DNA of 64,000 bases from Toxotes chatareus (lineage: Eukaryota; Chordata; Actinopteri; Toxotidae): positions 23,155,580 to 23,219,579 of the forward strand of contig CM028902.1 of the NCBI GenBank assembly GCA_016801885.1. Reading direction: 5' to 3'. Below, piece by piece: positions 48,067-63,300 of the stretch. Below the pieces are notes generated by a model. The model ran no database searches. It was not told the origin of the DNA and was given only the letters and a program-made list of their open reading frames with translations. The stretch's first letter is position 1; every line of letters starts with the position of its first letter. The position numbers and the translations under genes were made by a program.

Positions 48067-51000
48067 TTAGACAGCCCAAATCTTCTTCTGATGGAAGTAG
48101 GCGTCAAATCGAGCCATAGCGTACTCCTGCAACACAGTCAGGGATAAATGAATATGTACGCACAAGTTCTGAATAACTGAAATATTCTGAAAAACGTGTC
48201 TCCTCGTGCTGCTGTAAGTGCTGCAAATACTTTCTGAAGCCACTCTACGTATTCTGTGTTGCAGGTGATACAACTTTCTGAACGTGTATCAGAATGTTCT
48301 GAGTGAAATGAGCAAGGTATTTTGTCCAAAATTGCAAAATACAACCACACTCTAAGTATAATGCACCACGTGTGGATTGTGTGACACAGAGAGCTGTGAG
48401 AGAGGCAGGCCTCCTCTGTCAGACTGACATGTTTTTAAACACAGGAAACACTGACACTCCATCACTCTCCGCTCCTGAACTACACTGGGTATGGAAAAAT
48501 AAGACAGAACTTTACTCACCAGGTATCCGAACTTGATGGTGGAGAGCCGGGCCTGGATGATGGACCACAGGCCCCAAAAGAAGTGGGAGGCCAGAGAGAA
48601 TCTACATTCAAAAACACATGAACATTTGGTTTTGTCCTCGTTTTACCTTTCTGTTGTGTTATCTTTTTTTTTTGACAACGTGAAACCCCGTGCTCAGCGT
48701 TCTTTATGTGAGCTCACCTGTTCACCTCCATATACAGCTCCTGCTTCAGCTTCATTTGGTCCTCTTCGCTCAGGTTGTCAAACCCTCTGTCAGACTCGCG
48801 CAGGTAGCTTTCAATGAAGTGGAGCTGCACAGAGACGTGATAGGTTCACACCGGTCAGCGGTCAATAAGCAAAACCAAATACATGTTAGAGGACTGGCAT
48901 ATCACACACACCTGCTGGGCCTTTGAAGGGTAGGCCTGAGGATTGACTTTGAAGAAGGGAAACTCATCACAGTTGTAATCATACATCCATTCACAGAAGT
49001 GGTTGCCGATGTCAAATCCCCTGCAAGGTTATCGGACGGAGAGAGACAGAGACACATTAAGAGACGATGACAGATGATGCTACAACAATAAGCACTTTCT
49101 GTGTGGCATCTCATGATGTCTGTCAGCTGTTGCATCACTCAGTGTTTTCATGACAATGGAGGGACTTCACGAGACACCAACTGTTGCGTAAATCACACAA
49201 CACATTCGACTGTGTAGTTAGTTCTGACCACTTCTGTGAAAACCGGCACCGCCTTTGCTGATTTTGTTTGTTCACATGAGACCTTGTTTGTCAAGGATGT
49301 TTACTCGCTACTTAACGAAACCAGTTTGTAGTCCAGCCTCCTGCACTGAAGCCCATGGACAAAGTGTGCGTAAACACAGCTGATGCTGGTTCATCCTTTC
49401 CCACCCAGTGTGATAAAAATGCCTGCACCTCAAGTCACAAAGTCTGAGTTCTACCTGTTGGTGGCGCTAATTGAAATCTGTCAGCAGGCTTCATTCTGTG
49501 ATCTGATCCTGATCTGATTCCCATTCTGCTATGAGCAGCTGGGAAAACCAACACACAACGCAGCAAAGACAAAACCTCCCAGAGCTCTGTGGGAGTCTAT
49601 GAAACGGACTCCCCACCCCCATACTGTGTCTGTTCATTTGTGGGCGTGTTCTTCTTGTGCATACGTGTTGGCACATGCGCTCACATGTTTGGTATTTGTG
49701 TCTGTGAGGTCAGTCATATGTGTACTGACAATCACATGTTCGCTCTGCAGCATATGAGGAGCCTTAAAGGGGCCGTGCTGAAGGGAGCAGGGGGGGCTGG
49801 AAATCTGCTGCACTGTCTCCATTAATAAGAATGACAGGCCTGGTTATGGCCTTTCCGTTGCCCCCCCCTTCTCATTTTCATTGGCCTGCCAAATTCTGGT
49901 TACATAACAGCTGCAGTGAATATTTCAACAGAGGGAGGTGGCCATGAATTATTACTGTCAGAAGGAAATACTGAGGGAACACAGATACGAGCCAGAATGC
50001 ATTTTTTTCCCCTCTGATTTTTCCTGTTGCTTTTGTTTCTGGCTCAGTATCTGGGTTACTCTGTCTGCCTCTGTCTCTCTCCACATTCTGCCTCACTATC
50101 AGCCCCCCTCCCCAGCGTCCACCCCTGACCCCCCTCTCTGGAGAACAGAGCCAAGGCTGGTTAGTTTGGGTGGAAACAAGCAGCAGTGGCTGCTGACGAA
50201 TACACAAATAAGCAACTATGAAGTAAATAATCACATGAATAAACAAAGTGAAATGATAAATGACTGAGAGGCTGGGGGCATGTGATTGGCCGAAAGGTGA
50301 GTGAGCATTGTTAACATTACTGTCCAGTGATTGGACATTTGGATATTTGTTGACAATGAGAATATATCAGAAGACTTATCCTTTAAACTACAGTAAATGT
50401 GTGTTACAGTAGTTGCCAGCTGACCTGTAGTTGTAGCTGCTGTACTCAAAGTCAATGAGCATCAGCTTCTGCTTGTCTGAGGTCTGACGGTCCTGCAGCA
50501 GCAGGATGTTCCCTGAAAGCAACAAAATTTTTAAATATACATGTTTTTTTCCATAACAGAGAAAAGCAGATGAGCAGCATCAAAGGGCCACTGCTGGCTA
50601 CGTGTTTTACCTTCTTGACAGTCATTGTGGCAGAACACTACAGGAGAGTGGGTGGACTCCAGCAGAGACCTGCACATAACACAGAGAGGTCAGAAATCAA
50701 AGGGTCATCAGTCAGCGGGGTTTAAAGAGCTCCTGGTACATACTGCACACTGACCACTATGTTCAGTAAAAAATGTTCAATAAAACTATTTAAAACTTCT
50801 GCAAATAGTCTCAGGAATAGCAGGTATTCAGCGGTAGAACAGATGGTGCTTCCTTCAGATTAGTGACTTACAACCACAAGCACAACAAGTGGTTTGATCC
50901 CTTCACAGGGCAGTTTGGTCGACATTCACAGTGCTAAGGACTAGAAACCAAACCTCCATTAAAAACCTACACAGTACGAGGTGTCTTAATGCTTCTATTT

Positions 51001-51256
51001 CTGCTTTTCAGAATTCAGATTCTGGTCTGATCACCGACAAAAACAAACAAAAACTAGCTAAGAAAAAATATTTCACTGTGTCATGTCAGCGTGACATGAG
51101 CAGGTCTACACTTTGTGATATTAAAGAAACTGTGCTTGGTTTGTGTGTGACCTCTCAGTGCTTCTTACTCGTGCTCTTACTGGATAGTCTGAGGTTTTTC
51201 CGAGGAAAATAGCATCAAGGGTCCTACATATCCTGTAGATCCTATAGATTCTGTTG

Positions 51257-51306
<50 letters not shown>

Positions 51307-54300
51307 GAACATACTTGAGCAGATCCATTTCCTGTGGCAGGTTGTAGCTGAGCAGGCGGTTGAAGCGACGCAGTTGGGACTCTCTGGTGAAGTTCAGCCT
51401 CATGACTTGGCTCAGGTACCTGGTGAGAGCATGACACACACACACACATACAGTCACCTCCTGTTTCTCTCAGATACTTTTTCTCTTATCTGATGCAGAA
51501 AAGTGGCATAAGATTAAGTCTGGATTGTGTGTGTGTGTGTGTGTGTGTATTCTCTAAATACACTTTAATACACTTTAAATACATTATCAGTGAGTCAGCC
51601 TGACTCACTGATAAGAACGATGCCACGTCTTTAGGTTAACTATTGTGTAACCGACAGTGCTGACTCAGCTCCCTGACTTTTTTTTTCCCTTCTCTCTACT
51701 CGTACATGATGTTTTATCATTCACCTATATCCTGTAATTGACTTATGACTGCAGCTGCTTTTTTTTATTAAAATATGGTTCAGTCCTAATTATCAGCACT
51801 GATAACTAATGACTTCATACGTTTTTATAAGAGGAGCAGATACACCGGTCATAAAACTGATAATCTCTCTTTTAAAAAGTCAAAATGAAATTGTTGGACA
51901 GCCTGGGTCCACTTGCTGTTGGCCTACTAAACTTAAAGGATGAACCAGTGTATGGAGATAAAGGACTCCAGCCTCTGTATTTATTTCTGTCCATATTACA
52001 GGGAGACCTGCTTTTATCACCAATGAATGCCAGTAAAATTCTGGATAATTTAATGCTACGTTATGATTCTGTTTCTTCTGTTTCTGATTCTGTATTTCTC
52101 ATTCTGACAAGGAATTTTACCAAATCTCATATGAGCCATATGGCAGGACAAATGAGTAATGCTTGTTTTACGTGATCCTGGAAGTGATAAACCTGGTTCA
52201 CAGATGTTCAGTGGACCAGGACAACGGCAGATTTTTTACCACCACACACTGACAAACATGTTAATACCTCATAAATAAACTTGAAAGCTTTTCAGATGGA
52301 AGTGCATTACGATAAGCCCACTGCCACCTCATACTCATCGATAAGTAATCAGTGGTGTAACGTGTTATCTTGGGATTCGAACAGTCAAAGTAACTGGCCA
52401 AGGAGCTTTTTCAAATCTGAATTACATGGTGAATAGGAATTAGCCAGGTAACAGACAGAATGGGCTTTTTAATGTCCCTGAAAACGAGACGAGACACAGG
52501 ACAGGGCAGGACCAGATTTAAAGGACTCACTTCTCCATGGTCCCAAACAGCCACTTTGGTTCCTTGTTGAAGGGCATCCTCATCCCGTGAAACCTGGCCA
52601 TCTTCTCTGCAACCTCTGCTGAGATGCTGGGGTCACCTAACTCACAGGTGTCCAGTTTACGGCTCTGCCAGCAGGATATTGGAACTGATTAGTTTATCCG
52701 TAACAGTGACTTGAGTATTTTAGACGCTGCACTGAGCAACGTTTTTTATGTAAAGCTACACAAGCCCAAAATCACAAAATGGGTTAAGACAGGAAAAAAA
52801 AACATTAAGATTCCACACGAAAATCAAGTGTAACATTAGATCTGGTTTAAAGCAACACATATATTCACCTGGTTGATAAACATGAGTCAGAAATGAGCAG
52901 TTTATTGATGTTACGAAATCCTGTGTGTTTAGTGCAGTTTAGAGGTCACCTCAGTCTGGACATTAGAATAAACAGGGTTTTTTTTTCTTAAACGGCCTTT
53001 GGATAATGATGACATGCAGCACACACGTTTAAACACGAGAGTGTCTGAACGACTTGTGGCTGGACTTTGATTCGCAGTTTGATATGAAGTGAACTCAGGT
53101 CAATGTTATTTTCTTCCACGTGTAAAATGAACCGTGTAACAGTTGTTTTATGGTTTATTAATCTTCTCTGAACATTGATCAGAGAATTGATGGATCATTG
53201 AACAGTTCACCACACACATGCAACCCATGTTGTATCATTCATTATTATTATTAGTTATCAATGCTAAACACAGCCATCCAGGACTAATTCACTAACACTT
53301 CCTATTCGTCCTCCTCTGTCTTTGGATTGTGGACTGCTGGTCAGACAAGGTAAGACATTTGAAAATGTCACCTTAGTCTGTGGGAAACTGTAATAAGCAT
53401 TTTTCGCTATAACCTGACATTTTATAGACAAAACAATTAATCGAATAATCAAAAAGCTAATCAGCAGTAATCTTACATTTCAACCTTAGTCGTCACTACT
53501 CTATCAGCTCATTCAATTCTTATATAAAGTGTCAGAATAACTACAACTGAGATGCTATTTGATTTGTGGTGTGGTGACTTACAGGGACATACTGCTCCAG
53601 TCGGCCCTGAGGGAAAATGCCGTAGAGTTTAGGGCCCAACTCCCTCTCTGCCAAGATGGCAAACATCACACTCTCCAGCACCATGGCCTCCGCACCCTGA
53701 AAGCACGCAACAGACACAGAAACTTAACAGCTCGGCATTTATTGTTCTATTCTCCATTTATTCAAAGTGTGGGAGCAGTATACACCACCACCAAACATCA
53801 GTGCTGTAAAATGCAACAAGAACATAAGAGCTTTTTCTGGTCACAGTGTTTGGAAACATGAAAGTTAGAAAGAGGTTTGAGAGTCACAGACGAAACAATT
53901 CTCCTGTCAGCCCCATCAGGACGGACACTAAATCGGTAGCAGTGCCATAAGATAACACCTATAGACCAGTTGTGCCAGTTGCACCAGTGGTACGCCCAGC
54001 ATTCGCGCAGACTTTCACTGTGATGACATATGAAACTTAACTTTGCAACTGACTTCACTGCCCCCGCTTCAGTAATCCTGCTAAGCTGCTAGAACTGGAC
54101 TGAAGATACTGAAAGAATTAAAATAGAGTTAAATGCTGCGTTTCATTTCTCTTCTTTGACCTGAAGGATAATTCCAGTGAATTATAACTCCCATTTTATG
54201 TTTGTAGGTTTGCCCAACTCGTTTATATGACGTGTATATTCCCATTTAAAGCCTGAATTCTGAGGTTTGTGAGAGGACCAGCAGGGTGAAGTGCATGTCT

Positions 54301-57300
54301 GACAGGGGATTAAGTGGAAACCGTGGGGTGGCGGAGACGGATGGAGGAGTCTGAATGAGGGGAAATGCTGTGGTTAGGGTTAGTTGGGTTAACCTGTCAG
54401 AGCGGTGAGGAGAACACAAGAGGTAGATTAAAACTTCCAGGAAGAGCTGGCCCACTCAGAGTACCGCTCACTGTTGAAACTGCTGAAGCAGAGGAGACAG
54501 CTTTGTCTTTCTCCTTTTATGTTAGAGACACGCAACATTCACGCACCAACATGTGTAGCCTGGAGCCCAACGGGAGCTAGAGGTTAACTGGGAAACCTTT
54601 TCTCTGACCAACACAAATATGCGTCCTGGAGCCTGAAAGACTAAAACTGTGGGCCGATTACTCATAGACGCCATCCTGCTTCACTCTATTGTTTGTGTTT
54701 GTGTGTGTGTGTGTGTGTAGAAGCCAGAAAAACTGGGCTTCTCACCAAATAGGCAGGAGGTCATTAGCAGAGGAAAGGCATGGCTGACTAATTAACAGTA
54801 CAAGGCTAACGAAGGCTGGTTTACCGTGTGGGAAACTGAACCTCAGACAGGTCGAGCTGTGTCGAAGATTCCAAGTTTTTCAGCCAGGTGACGTTAAACC
54901 AAATAGAGCAGGAAGCTAAGAATGAATTAGATTCCTTGCTGACGAATAAAACGCTGCAGCCAAGCGAAACTAAATTACCACCTGTCAGTTAAATTCAAAC
55001 TAAGAATACTAGCCTGTAGCTAGCTAGCTAGCAAGCAGCTAGCTAGTGAGGAAAGTTATTTGCCATTTGTATGTTTATTTATGTTCTGACTGCAGTTCCT
55101 TATAATAAATATAAATATTTAGACCAAAGCTACACCGTGTAGTTGATTTCAGGTTGTTACTGCCACATTTCCATTAGGACGTTGGGTTTTCTTAATGCAG
55201 TGATGCAGTATCACTGCAGTTAAATGTAACCCTAAAAGGTTGCAGTGAAAAGCAGCATTTCCCTGCTAAGTGAATAACCTTCAGATAAATGGCTGCAGAG
55301 ACAGAGTTTTGGATCTGAGCGCCGGGGTCTTTGGCTACAAGCCAGGGAATGTGTTTCACACTGACCGTCCAGCGGGAAGCCAGCTCAAACCAAACCTCCT
55401 AGAAGTTACACATTATTTTGAACCATGCTGGAAATGTATTTTTCCAAAATGAAACAGTACCGAACCGCCTACGGAGAAGCTCAAGACTTCACTCTTACTT
55501 AAGCTGACATCTTGTTGGAAAGCGGTCAACAAGAATTTTGCAGCAGCATCTTTCGAATCGTATTTTTTTCTTTCAGGAGGACAACTTGTGAAACTGGTAA
55601 ATAAAGGAAAGGTCCTTTCCATCACAGACTGCTGCTGAGGTCCACAACTAATCATTATTTTCATTATGAATTAATTAGCCAATTATCTTCTTACGTAATA
55701 AATGAATTGTTGATCAAGAAAATACTTTTCGCTTGTAAAATGACTTTTTTTTTGTGATCAGCAAATCCATTAATGGTTTCTACGTTTTCTGATTAGTTTT
55801 GTCATCTGCACTTTCATTACATAGTGGTAATTATAGAACGGAGGCTTGGAATTTTCCCTCCAGGTCAGTCCAAGACTATTGTAAATGATAACATTAGCAT
55901 CCAGATAGTTTATTCAGTAGATCTCAGCTAGATCACTTCACATTTACTCTTTATTGTCAAACCAAATAACCACACTCCACAAGCCTTGTTTTTCCCTCAG
56001 CGTTCCCTCAGCATTATGTTACCAATACAATGATACAGTGAACAATTTCTAAACGCTTAAACATCTTGAACAAATGAAACCTCTGTCTCCTGAACGGTCT
56101 GCAGCACGTTCTGTTTCATTCCCAGGGTGTTTGCTCAGTGAATACCCACAGTGGTTATGTAATGGCTTATCTGCAGAATGCTGATCACATCCAGTTTAAA
56201 ATCTCCAACGTGAATTATCCACATTACCATAATCATCTTGACACACATACAGCCTAAAGCACAACAGACTCAAGATTCTGTTGACTCAAACTCCTGTGGG
56301 GTCGGCTTATAGGACGTGTCCCTCCTCTGAAGTATTTGATGTACTCAGTGTGTACATCATCGTGGTTATCATTGCTGTACTGACTCGAATCAGCAGCATC
56401 CAGCCTGTAAATATGGACTTTGTATATACAGACCTTTGGTTGGCTGACTCAGAGGTCAGATCAAAGTACCAGGTTAGGGATTCAGTTTGTGCATGGTCTC
56501 CATTAAACAGTGTGCAAACATGCTTGGTATCTGAGGACAGGGCTATACAATAATTTTAATTTAGATTTCGTGCTCTTGAGTAGTGCGCCGCTTTAAATTT
56601 AGCCTTAGTGGTAAAGAGAAATGGGTCGTGCCGTTAGTGAATGGAACTGATAGCGTCGGTCAGACAGATACACTGTAAACTGAAATGATGTTGAAGGTCA
56701 TTAAAGTCTCTAAAAACTATAAATTAAATTAAAAAAAACATCTTTAACACAGGGGTAGTTTGATCAGATCTGACTGAGAGTGAGGGGGACACCAACAGTC
56801 ATCAGATTCTGATGATCGTCCCTTGATCTGCCGTTTAGAGGAGGTAACTGTCCCACAGAGTGACCCTGGTGTTCCCAATTGACTGTCTGCCAGCCCTGCA
56901 GCCCTCCATCAGCCTCTGTTTCATTTCCTCTGACCTATTTTAAATGCTAGTGTTTGTTTTAACAGTCTGTTTGATTTAGCTCACTCTCGCAGACAAGACT
57001 TCCACTTGTTAAAAAGTTAATTTTCAACGAGCTAGCTCAGAGAGCCGGACATGGCACCGTCACTCAGTCCTGCTGTTAATTTGTCCCACTGGCCACCGGA
57101 GGTATTACAGAGAAATAAATCCACTGCGGCACAAAAAGTAATTTTCCCAACAGAAAAACATTATAAAAGCAAAACTGACGACTCTTTTCATTTCTAAATT
57201 TTCAATAAAGTGACTGGACGTCATCTTTGAGTCCAGCATCCAGATCCCATGATTCATCCACAGTTCACACACCAGAGAATTAAATTTTCTTAACAAGCAT

Positions 57301-60300
57301 CTCCCTCCCACTACTTCCTGCTCCTTTTGGACTGGACCCAAAAACTTCCTATAAGTAAATTTGGAAAATCCCTTTTGAAAGAGTAGGAGGTTCCACTATT
57401 TCTGTCATTTCAACCTCAATATCACATACAGTCTGACAGCTGATGTAGGCTCTGAGATCAGGTTCTTCCTGGATATTTGATTAGACTGAAATCTTAATGT
57501 CCCATTGGTCCCATTTCAGCGCTGCTACTCTCGTCTGAGATCTTCAGCAGCTGGTCTTGGAGTGACGCAGCAGGTGCTCTGTGAGCTGCCGCCAGCTGAT
57601 GCTTTGACCTCAATACTAATACTAATCTCTCCTGTGTCTAAGCACAGACCAGTTAAATCCACCTGAACTGAAAAAAAAAAAAAAAACTGTGCCACGTACT
57701 TGTTCCAGTCGTCTGCGAACTCATGTCAAAGGACAGTGATAAGGACTTGAATAAATACATGTACTGTTATGTAAGACCCTCCCACCACCCACAGTATCTT
57801 TTCCTTATAGCTAGGTAGTATACTTTAAAGAATAGGTAATATAATATCTATAGGAAATATACTATTAAGTACATGTAATCTCAAAACTATTAACAGTGAA
57901 GGTGGTACTGAATTTTTGAGGCAGACACCATTATCAGTGTTTGAGCTTTTAAAAATCTGATATATAAACCAATAGTGTTTTTGGTTTTTTAAATATAAAC
58001 ACAAAACATGAAGAACCATTTTTTTTTATAAGAATCCCTTTAATATATACGAGCTATTTTAGATTTGACCAATTTAAGGGTCTAGGTCTACTTACTAACA
58101 CCAATTAATCATTAACAGTACAGTACATCTGTATCTATGGCATGGATATTTCTGTTCATATACTAGATGATTCAGTTATATTTGTAGGTAATTTACCGTA
58201 GCTTCTTAAATAAAGGCCTGTCGTCATATAACAAGTTTCAGACTATATCCAGGTCACTAATAAAGAGGTAAGGGGTGAAACACAGGGTTTGTGTTGGGTG
58301 GTTTTTAGTCCCTGCCTTCCATTACAGTCACAGAACCTACAACTTGTCAGGTATTAACCATTAAATAATGTACATCTCCACAGCACTAAGTTAATCTGTA
58401 GTAATTACAGTTATTTTATACCCACCGCTCTACTGCTATGTGTGCTTCTTTTCACCAGTTATACTGTTAATAGTTTTCTAACACTATTAGGTTACTGTAA
58501 TGGCAAATGTATTTGTGACTTCCATGTCAGTACAGTTATAGTTACAGGTAATAGGGCTGGATAATAAAAAAAAATCACTATTTGTATTTGGACTGTTGTT
58601 ACTCAATGATCAGCTGACACTGGCTATGTCGTAGCAAATCTAGAGCCTGCATCTACGTGCAGGATAGACTGAAAAAAGGCTCTTTACACTGATCTGAGTT
58701 GTGAGTTTGTGTTTGTTGAAGAGAGTGAACAGTGCCTGGATTCTGTTTTATTCAGTCCGTCCCTGCTGGGCAGCAAACACGAGTTAACCAGCTGTCTGCA
58801 GATATCAGGCTGAAGCCTTGTCATCAGCATAGTTTCACTTCCTTTATATTGAAGGAAACAACTTGCTGAATATGGAAGGAATTTAAGTTCCCAGGATAAA
58901 TTCTGAGAAGTGGTTTTAGCAGTGTTTTAGCAGGTTTTTACAAGATGTAACGTCAACATCAAGAATCAAACTGAATCTAACTGAACTGAAATGAAATTCT
59001 GGGCCTCATGATTCAAAATTGAATCAATGTCAATATCCACGATTAACTGGTCACAGTAGAGGGATTATTAGAAACGTGTGCACAACAATACAAGAAAATG
59101 ACAGTGAAAGCTGAATCAGATGCCTCCCTCTTATTTGTTGTCTTATTTCTGCAGCAGTGTTTACTCTCAGTCATTGATCAGTTTACTTGTATCATTAAAG
59201 ATAACATGTTTTTAAACAGCAACACAACTAACAGTTGGAGAATGTATTCCTGCAGCTTGAGTCCCGGTAAGTAGATAAACTGGATAAATTAATACTCTGT
59301 GTTCACGTGTCCTGCTCAGTATGTATCATGGACAGAATTCTTCAGAACCAATCGAAAATCTTTATGTTATGTCAAAAAATGAATATCAGCTGATACATCA
59401 TTCCCTGAATTTATTAATTCTCAAATATAGACCTTAAAAATCTAATGAGACTAATGACATGGTTCTGCTGTACTGATGCATTTAGCACTGTGGAAATACA
59501 TGATCTTAATATCAATAAAAATAAATCATTGAATAAGTGTTATTGAGTAAGTGAAATTAGAAATAAAGGCCTTTCTTATTATATAAGCATTTTTTAATGA
59601 AAGGCCTGGTTCTCTCTGCAGTTGAGGCCAAAATTTAAGAAGTTGCAGTATTTACATTTGCATTATATTTGTGTACTGATACTATAGTTTTAGGAACATA
59701 TCTGTCATAACACATACATTTAGTGGTTACTGTAATTTGTGCACAGTTCTTAATTTGCTTCTCACGTAAAAGTCTGACGTGTGCTACTGTGCTCCTGCGA
59801 CATCTGAAATATCCCCACAGGGATAAATAGTGTCATCCTACCTAATCCCAATAGGATTTACCCTGCCCAGACACAGAAGGTGGATCTAGGCAGAGGCCAT
59901 GCTAAGACACTGACCCTGGGTCAGTTCTGCATTAGCCCGACTGCTAACTGAAGCTAACTGAGCAGCAATTCTTGTCGATATAAACAATGCCAGAGTGATA
60001 ACAACAACGGACTGGCAGAGGGTCTCACCACGATGACATCACAGGGATTTGTGATTCACCCTCGTAATGTGAGGGTCAAAGGTCGTGACCACATGGCATG
60101 ATGCAGGGTAGGGGAATATGTAGGTCAGAGACTATGAGGCTTGGCTGTGTCTCAGGCTGCCAGCAGTGACTCTCTGAACATACTGTAGTAATGTTGCTTC
60201 AGGGTCTTATCTGTCTTGTGTCTTGGGGTCCAAACAGAATTTCCTCAGTTGAACTTTGCTACTGAATTAAAGCCCGATGAGCTCATTTTACCACAACAAG

Positions 60301-63300
60301 AGTCTTTTAATCAGGGCTGTTTGATGTATGAGCTGCCCCTACAGAACAAACTCTGTGACTTCAGACATGCTTGTGCCGAGAGTTAGAGAGGTGAGTTAGG
60401 TGTTAAACCAAAGACCAAAAAGCCAGGGGCTTTACACAGGTACTGCTGTCGCTGTGATTTCCCTGAAATAACTGTTGCCTGAGAAGATCAGATGACTGGG
60501 ACAGATCAGAATGAAACCCCAACTAAACAGAGTCCAACATGAGTAAGAGGAGAATTTAGGGAAGCAAAAGAGTGTTTTCATACATCGGGGGGGGGACACA
60601 TGAGATGGTGAAAGCTGTGGTGACTGGATGAACACTGGGTGACACTGTACAGAGACACTGGATGGTGGCATCATCATGGGTTACTTACTTGGAAGTGATT
60701 CTCTTTGTTTGATTGTCGGGAATCCCCTTTATTACAGGACATCTATCAACAAAAGAAAGAGGAAAGAACTATCCATGAATACATGTGAAGCTGTCCATGA
60801 GCACCAAACATCAAAACCTAGCCATGCCTGCAGCGCAGACAGTACAGTATGAGTTCAGAGACACACCAAGTCTTTTGGACTGTTCAGACTAATCGCCGTG
60901 CTCCCCTGACTACCTGCTTAAACGCAACAGCCAGAAAGAGAAAGCAAAAAAACTGTAGAGAGAGACTGTAGATAGAAGGTGGTTACCTCTGAGGAGGAGA
61001 GATAAACTATTTTCTGTTACCTATTTAAAAAAAAAAAAAAAAACCTGCTGTTGGAGGAGTTTATTTGGCGAATCTTCTCATTCTCATTTTCCAACATGCT
61101 ATTCGCATATCTTCATTACTGAGAAACACTGTCTCCGATGCAGTCAGGGTCTGTTTAATCATTAGTACCTGTGCGCTCGGACAATGACATCTGAGTTCCC
61201 TAATCAAATTAGCTTTTTGATGAGACATCACTAATTCCCGAGAGGCGGCTCTGTTATGACGGAGATGGGCGGCAGTTGCCTTGGTGAAGGACACTGGGCT
61301 TTTGCTCTCTCAGACATCCCAAGCAATAAAAGCTAACCACTTATACCCCTATTAGCAATTACACTGACTTTCGTTAATACTTAATGCAGGTCTTGTCAGG
61401 CCAGTGGTTAATGCGCGCGTAAAAATGAATCACTTGCAAATGGCAAATTTGAAGGCTCGGAGAGCAGCAGGTGACGGCCCCGTGTGACCGCGTCTCTGTT
61501 TTGGCTCTTGTCTTTTATTTATCACAGCAGTCTGGAACAAACAGCATGTGCTACAAACAACACCTCATATGATGAAATGCCAGCAGCAGATTAGAAATAT
61601 GCTGTTTTCAGGAATCTTGTGCAAATGTTTTGAAGTCCTTGACCTCTTCTCACTCAATATTTGCAGGTGAAATCAATCCACTGTTGGTGACTAAACAGTT
61701 ATCTTTGGAGTACTTGCGGGGCAGCTGGGATCATGAACTCTGGACACACCAAACATGTCATCTTCACAGATAAAGCTATCTCTCTGCCTTAACTGCAACC
61801 ACTGTGGAGCTGCAAGAAAAGTCATTATCTATCTGTTTTTGTGCAAACTGTGAAGCAATGACTAGCCAAACTGTAGACAGGCTAATGAGTTTCCTTGCTG
61901 CTGTGGTATTTTTTTTTTTCAGCTGAGCGAGCTGCAAATACGCAGATTCATCCTGAGGAGTTTGTCTGCTTGTTCAGAAATTCAGCTGACTTCTTTACGA
62001 CTAGGAAAACAAAAAGCAGGGACTCAGAGAGGAAAAGAGACGGACAGGAGAGGTGTTTCAGCACTTTGTTTTTCCCTCCATACTGTGTCTTCCCAGCGTT
62101 GGCGGCCAGGTTTGTGCTAAATAAGTGTGTGTTACGTCTTTGTATTAGGCTGAGATTTCAGAGATCTCATACTGTACCGTGTTTTTTGGTGGGTTCACCT
62201 GGGAACAAGAGTGCCCAAGGCACGCTCCTTTGGGAAGCCTACGGCAAAGAACACATGCATGTACAGCCATGGGGGTACATCACCATGTACAACAATGGCT
62301 AACACGCACACACACATACATACACACACGCGCGCATGAGGGCATAACTGCACATGCATACACTAACATAAGCATATGCACAGATGCACACACACACAAC
62401 AACAACCTCTGGTTGCAGCACTGTCACATCACACAGTCGTATGTATAATCTTACTGGTTCATTTTCTACTTTCTGTGATTATCAACTCAAGCAGTAAAGT
62501 GACCTTTGACCCCAGTTACATGTCATCGCTGCCATAAAGGCTGACAACTCATTCTTATAGTTTTAGATCAAAGACAAACAGTGCATATTTACATTTCTGC
62601 TGTTATTTGTGTGTGCTGTGTCACAGCATTCACCTACATGAAAAGCAGCTTCACTTCAGTAATTACAGGATAGTGACTACAGACTACTGAGAGCAACTAA
62701 TTTCTCAGATACTACACACCCTTGTGAAGAGTTGGGCTTACTTGTGGTTCTGTTTGTAAGTAAAATAACAGTGTTTAGCTGTTTGTCAAGGACAAGCGAT
62801 CAGATGTGGCTCCCACCTGCAGGATGGCCCCATAGAGGCGCAGCAGGACACTCCTTGGCTCGTCCCCAACAGTGTCCAGGCTGTCAGGGAGGCTGCACAG
62901 GAAGAGCTTGTTGCTCAGACCACCCCTGGAAGACAGACAGATTATATGAATATCATTAATGATAACATAGAGGGACTCCTGTTTCTCATTAATAATTTGG
63001 TTTAAGTTCAAATTTCATGTTTTTCGTTTTACGATACAGTTTCGAAGAGGTTTCCAGGGATCTTAATTTTATACTCTGTCATATAAATATAAAAAACGAA
63101 TGCCTGTAGGTCATTACCTCCTTAATTATCATCTTTACTGGCCCCTCCATGTCCCAAGATACCCCATTTTAAGGAAAAGTCATTCGTGTGCTGTACCAGT
63201 ACTTTTTAAAAGGTAAAGTCAGTATTTTTCGAAAACTGCCTGACAGACATTTTCAGGCCTTATTTCGTCGTTAGGTGTTGGTTTGTGGGGTTGGTCCGTG

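Noticed and set aside
56281..56553. Possible membrane-protein exon in chka intron 3
   Set aside because: Protein-like text, but no flanking splice sites in phase and no known family.
61895..62302. Open reading frame of 135 codons in chka intron 2
   Set aside because: Wrong strand for chka, no homology, and its 3' part runs toward a CA-rich tract.
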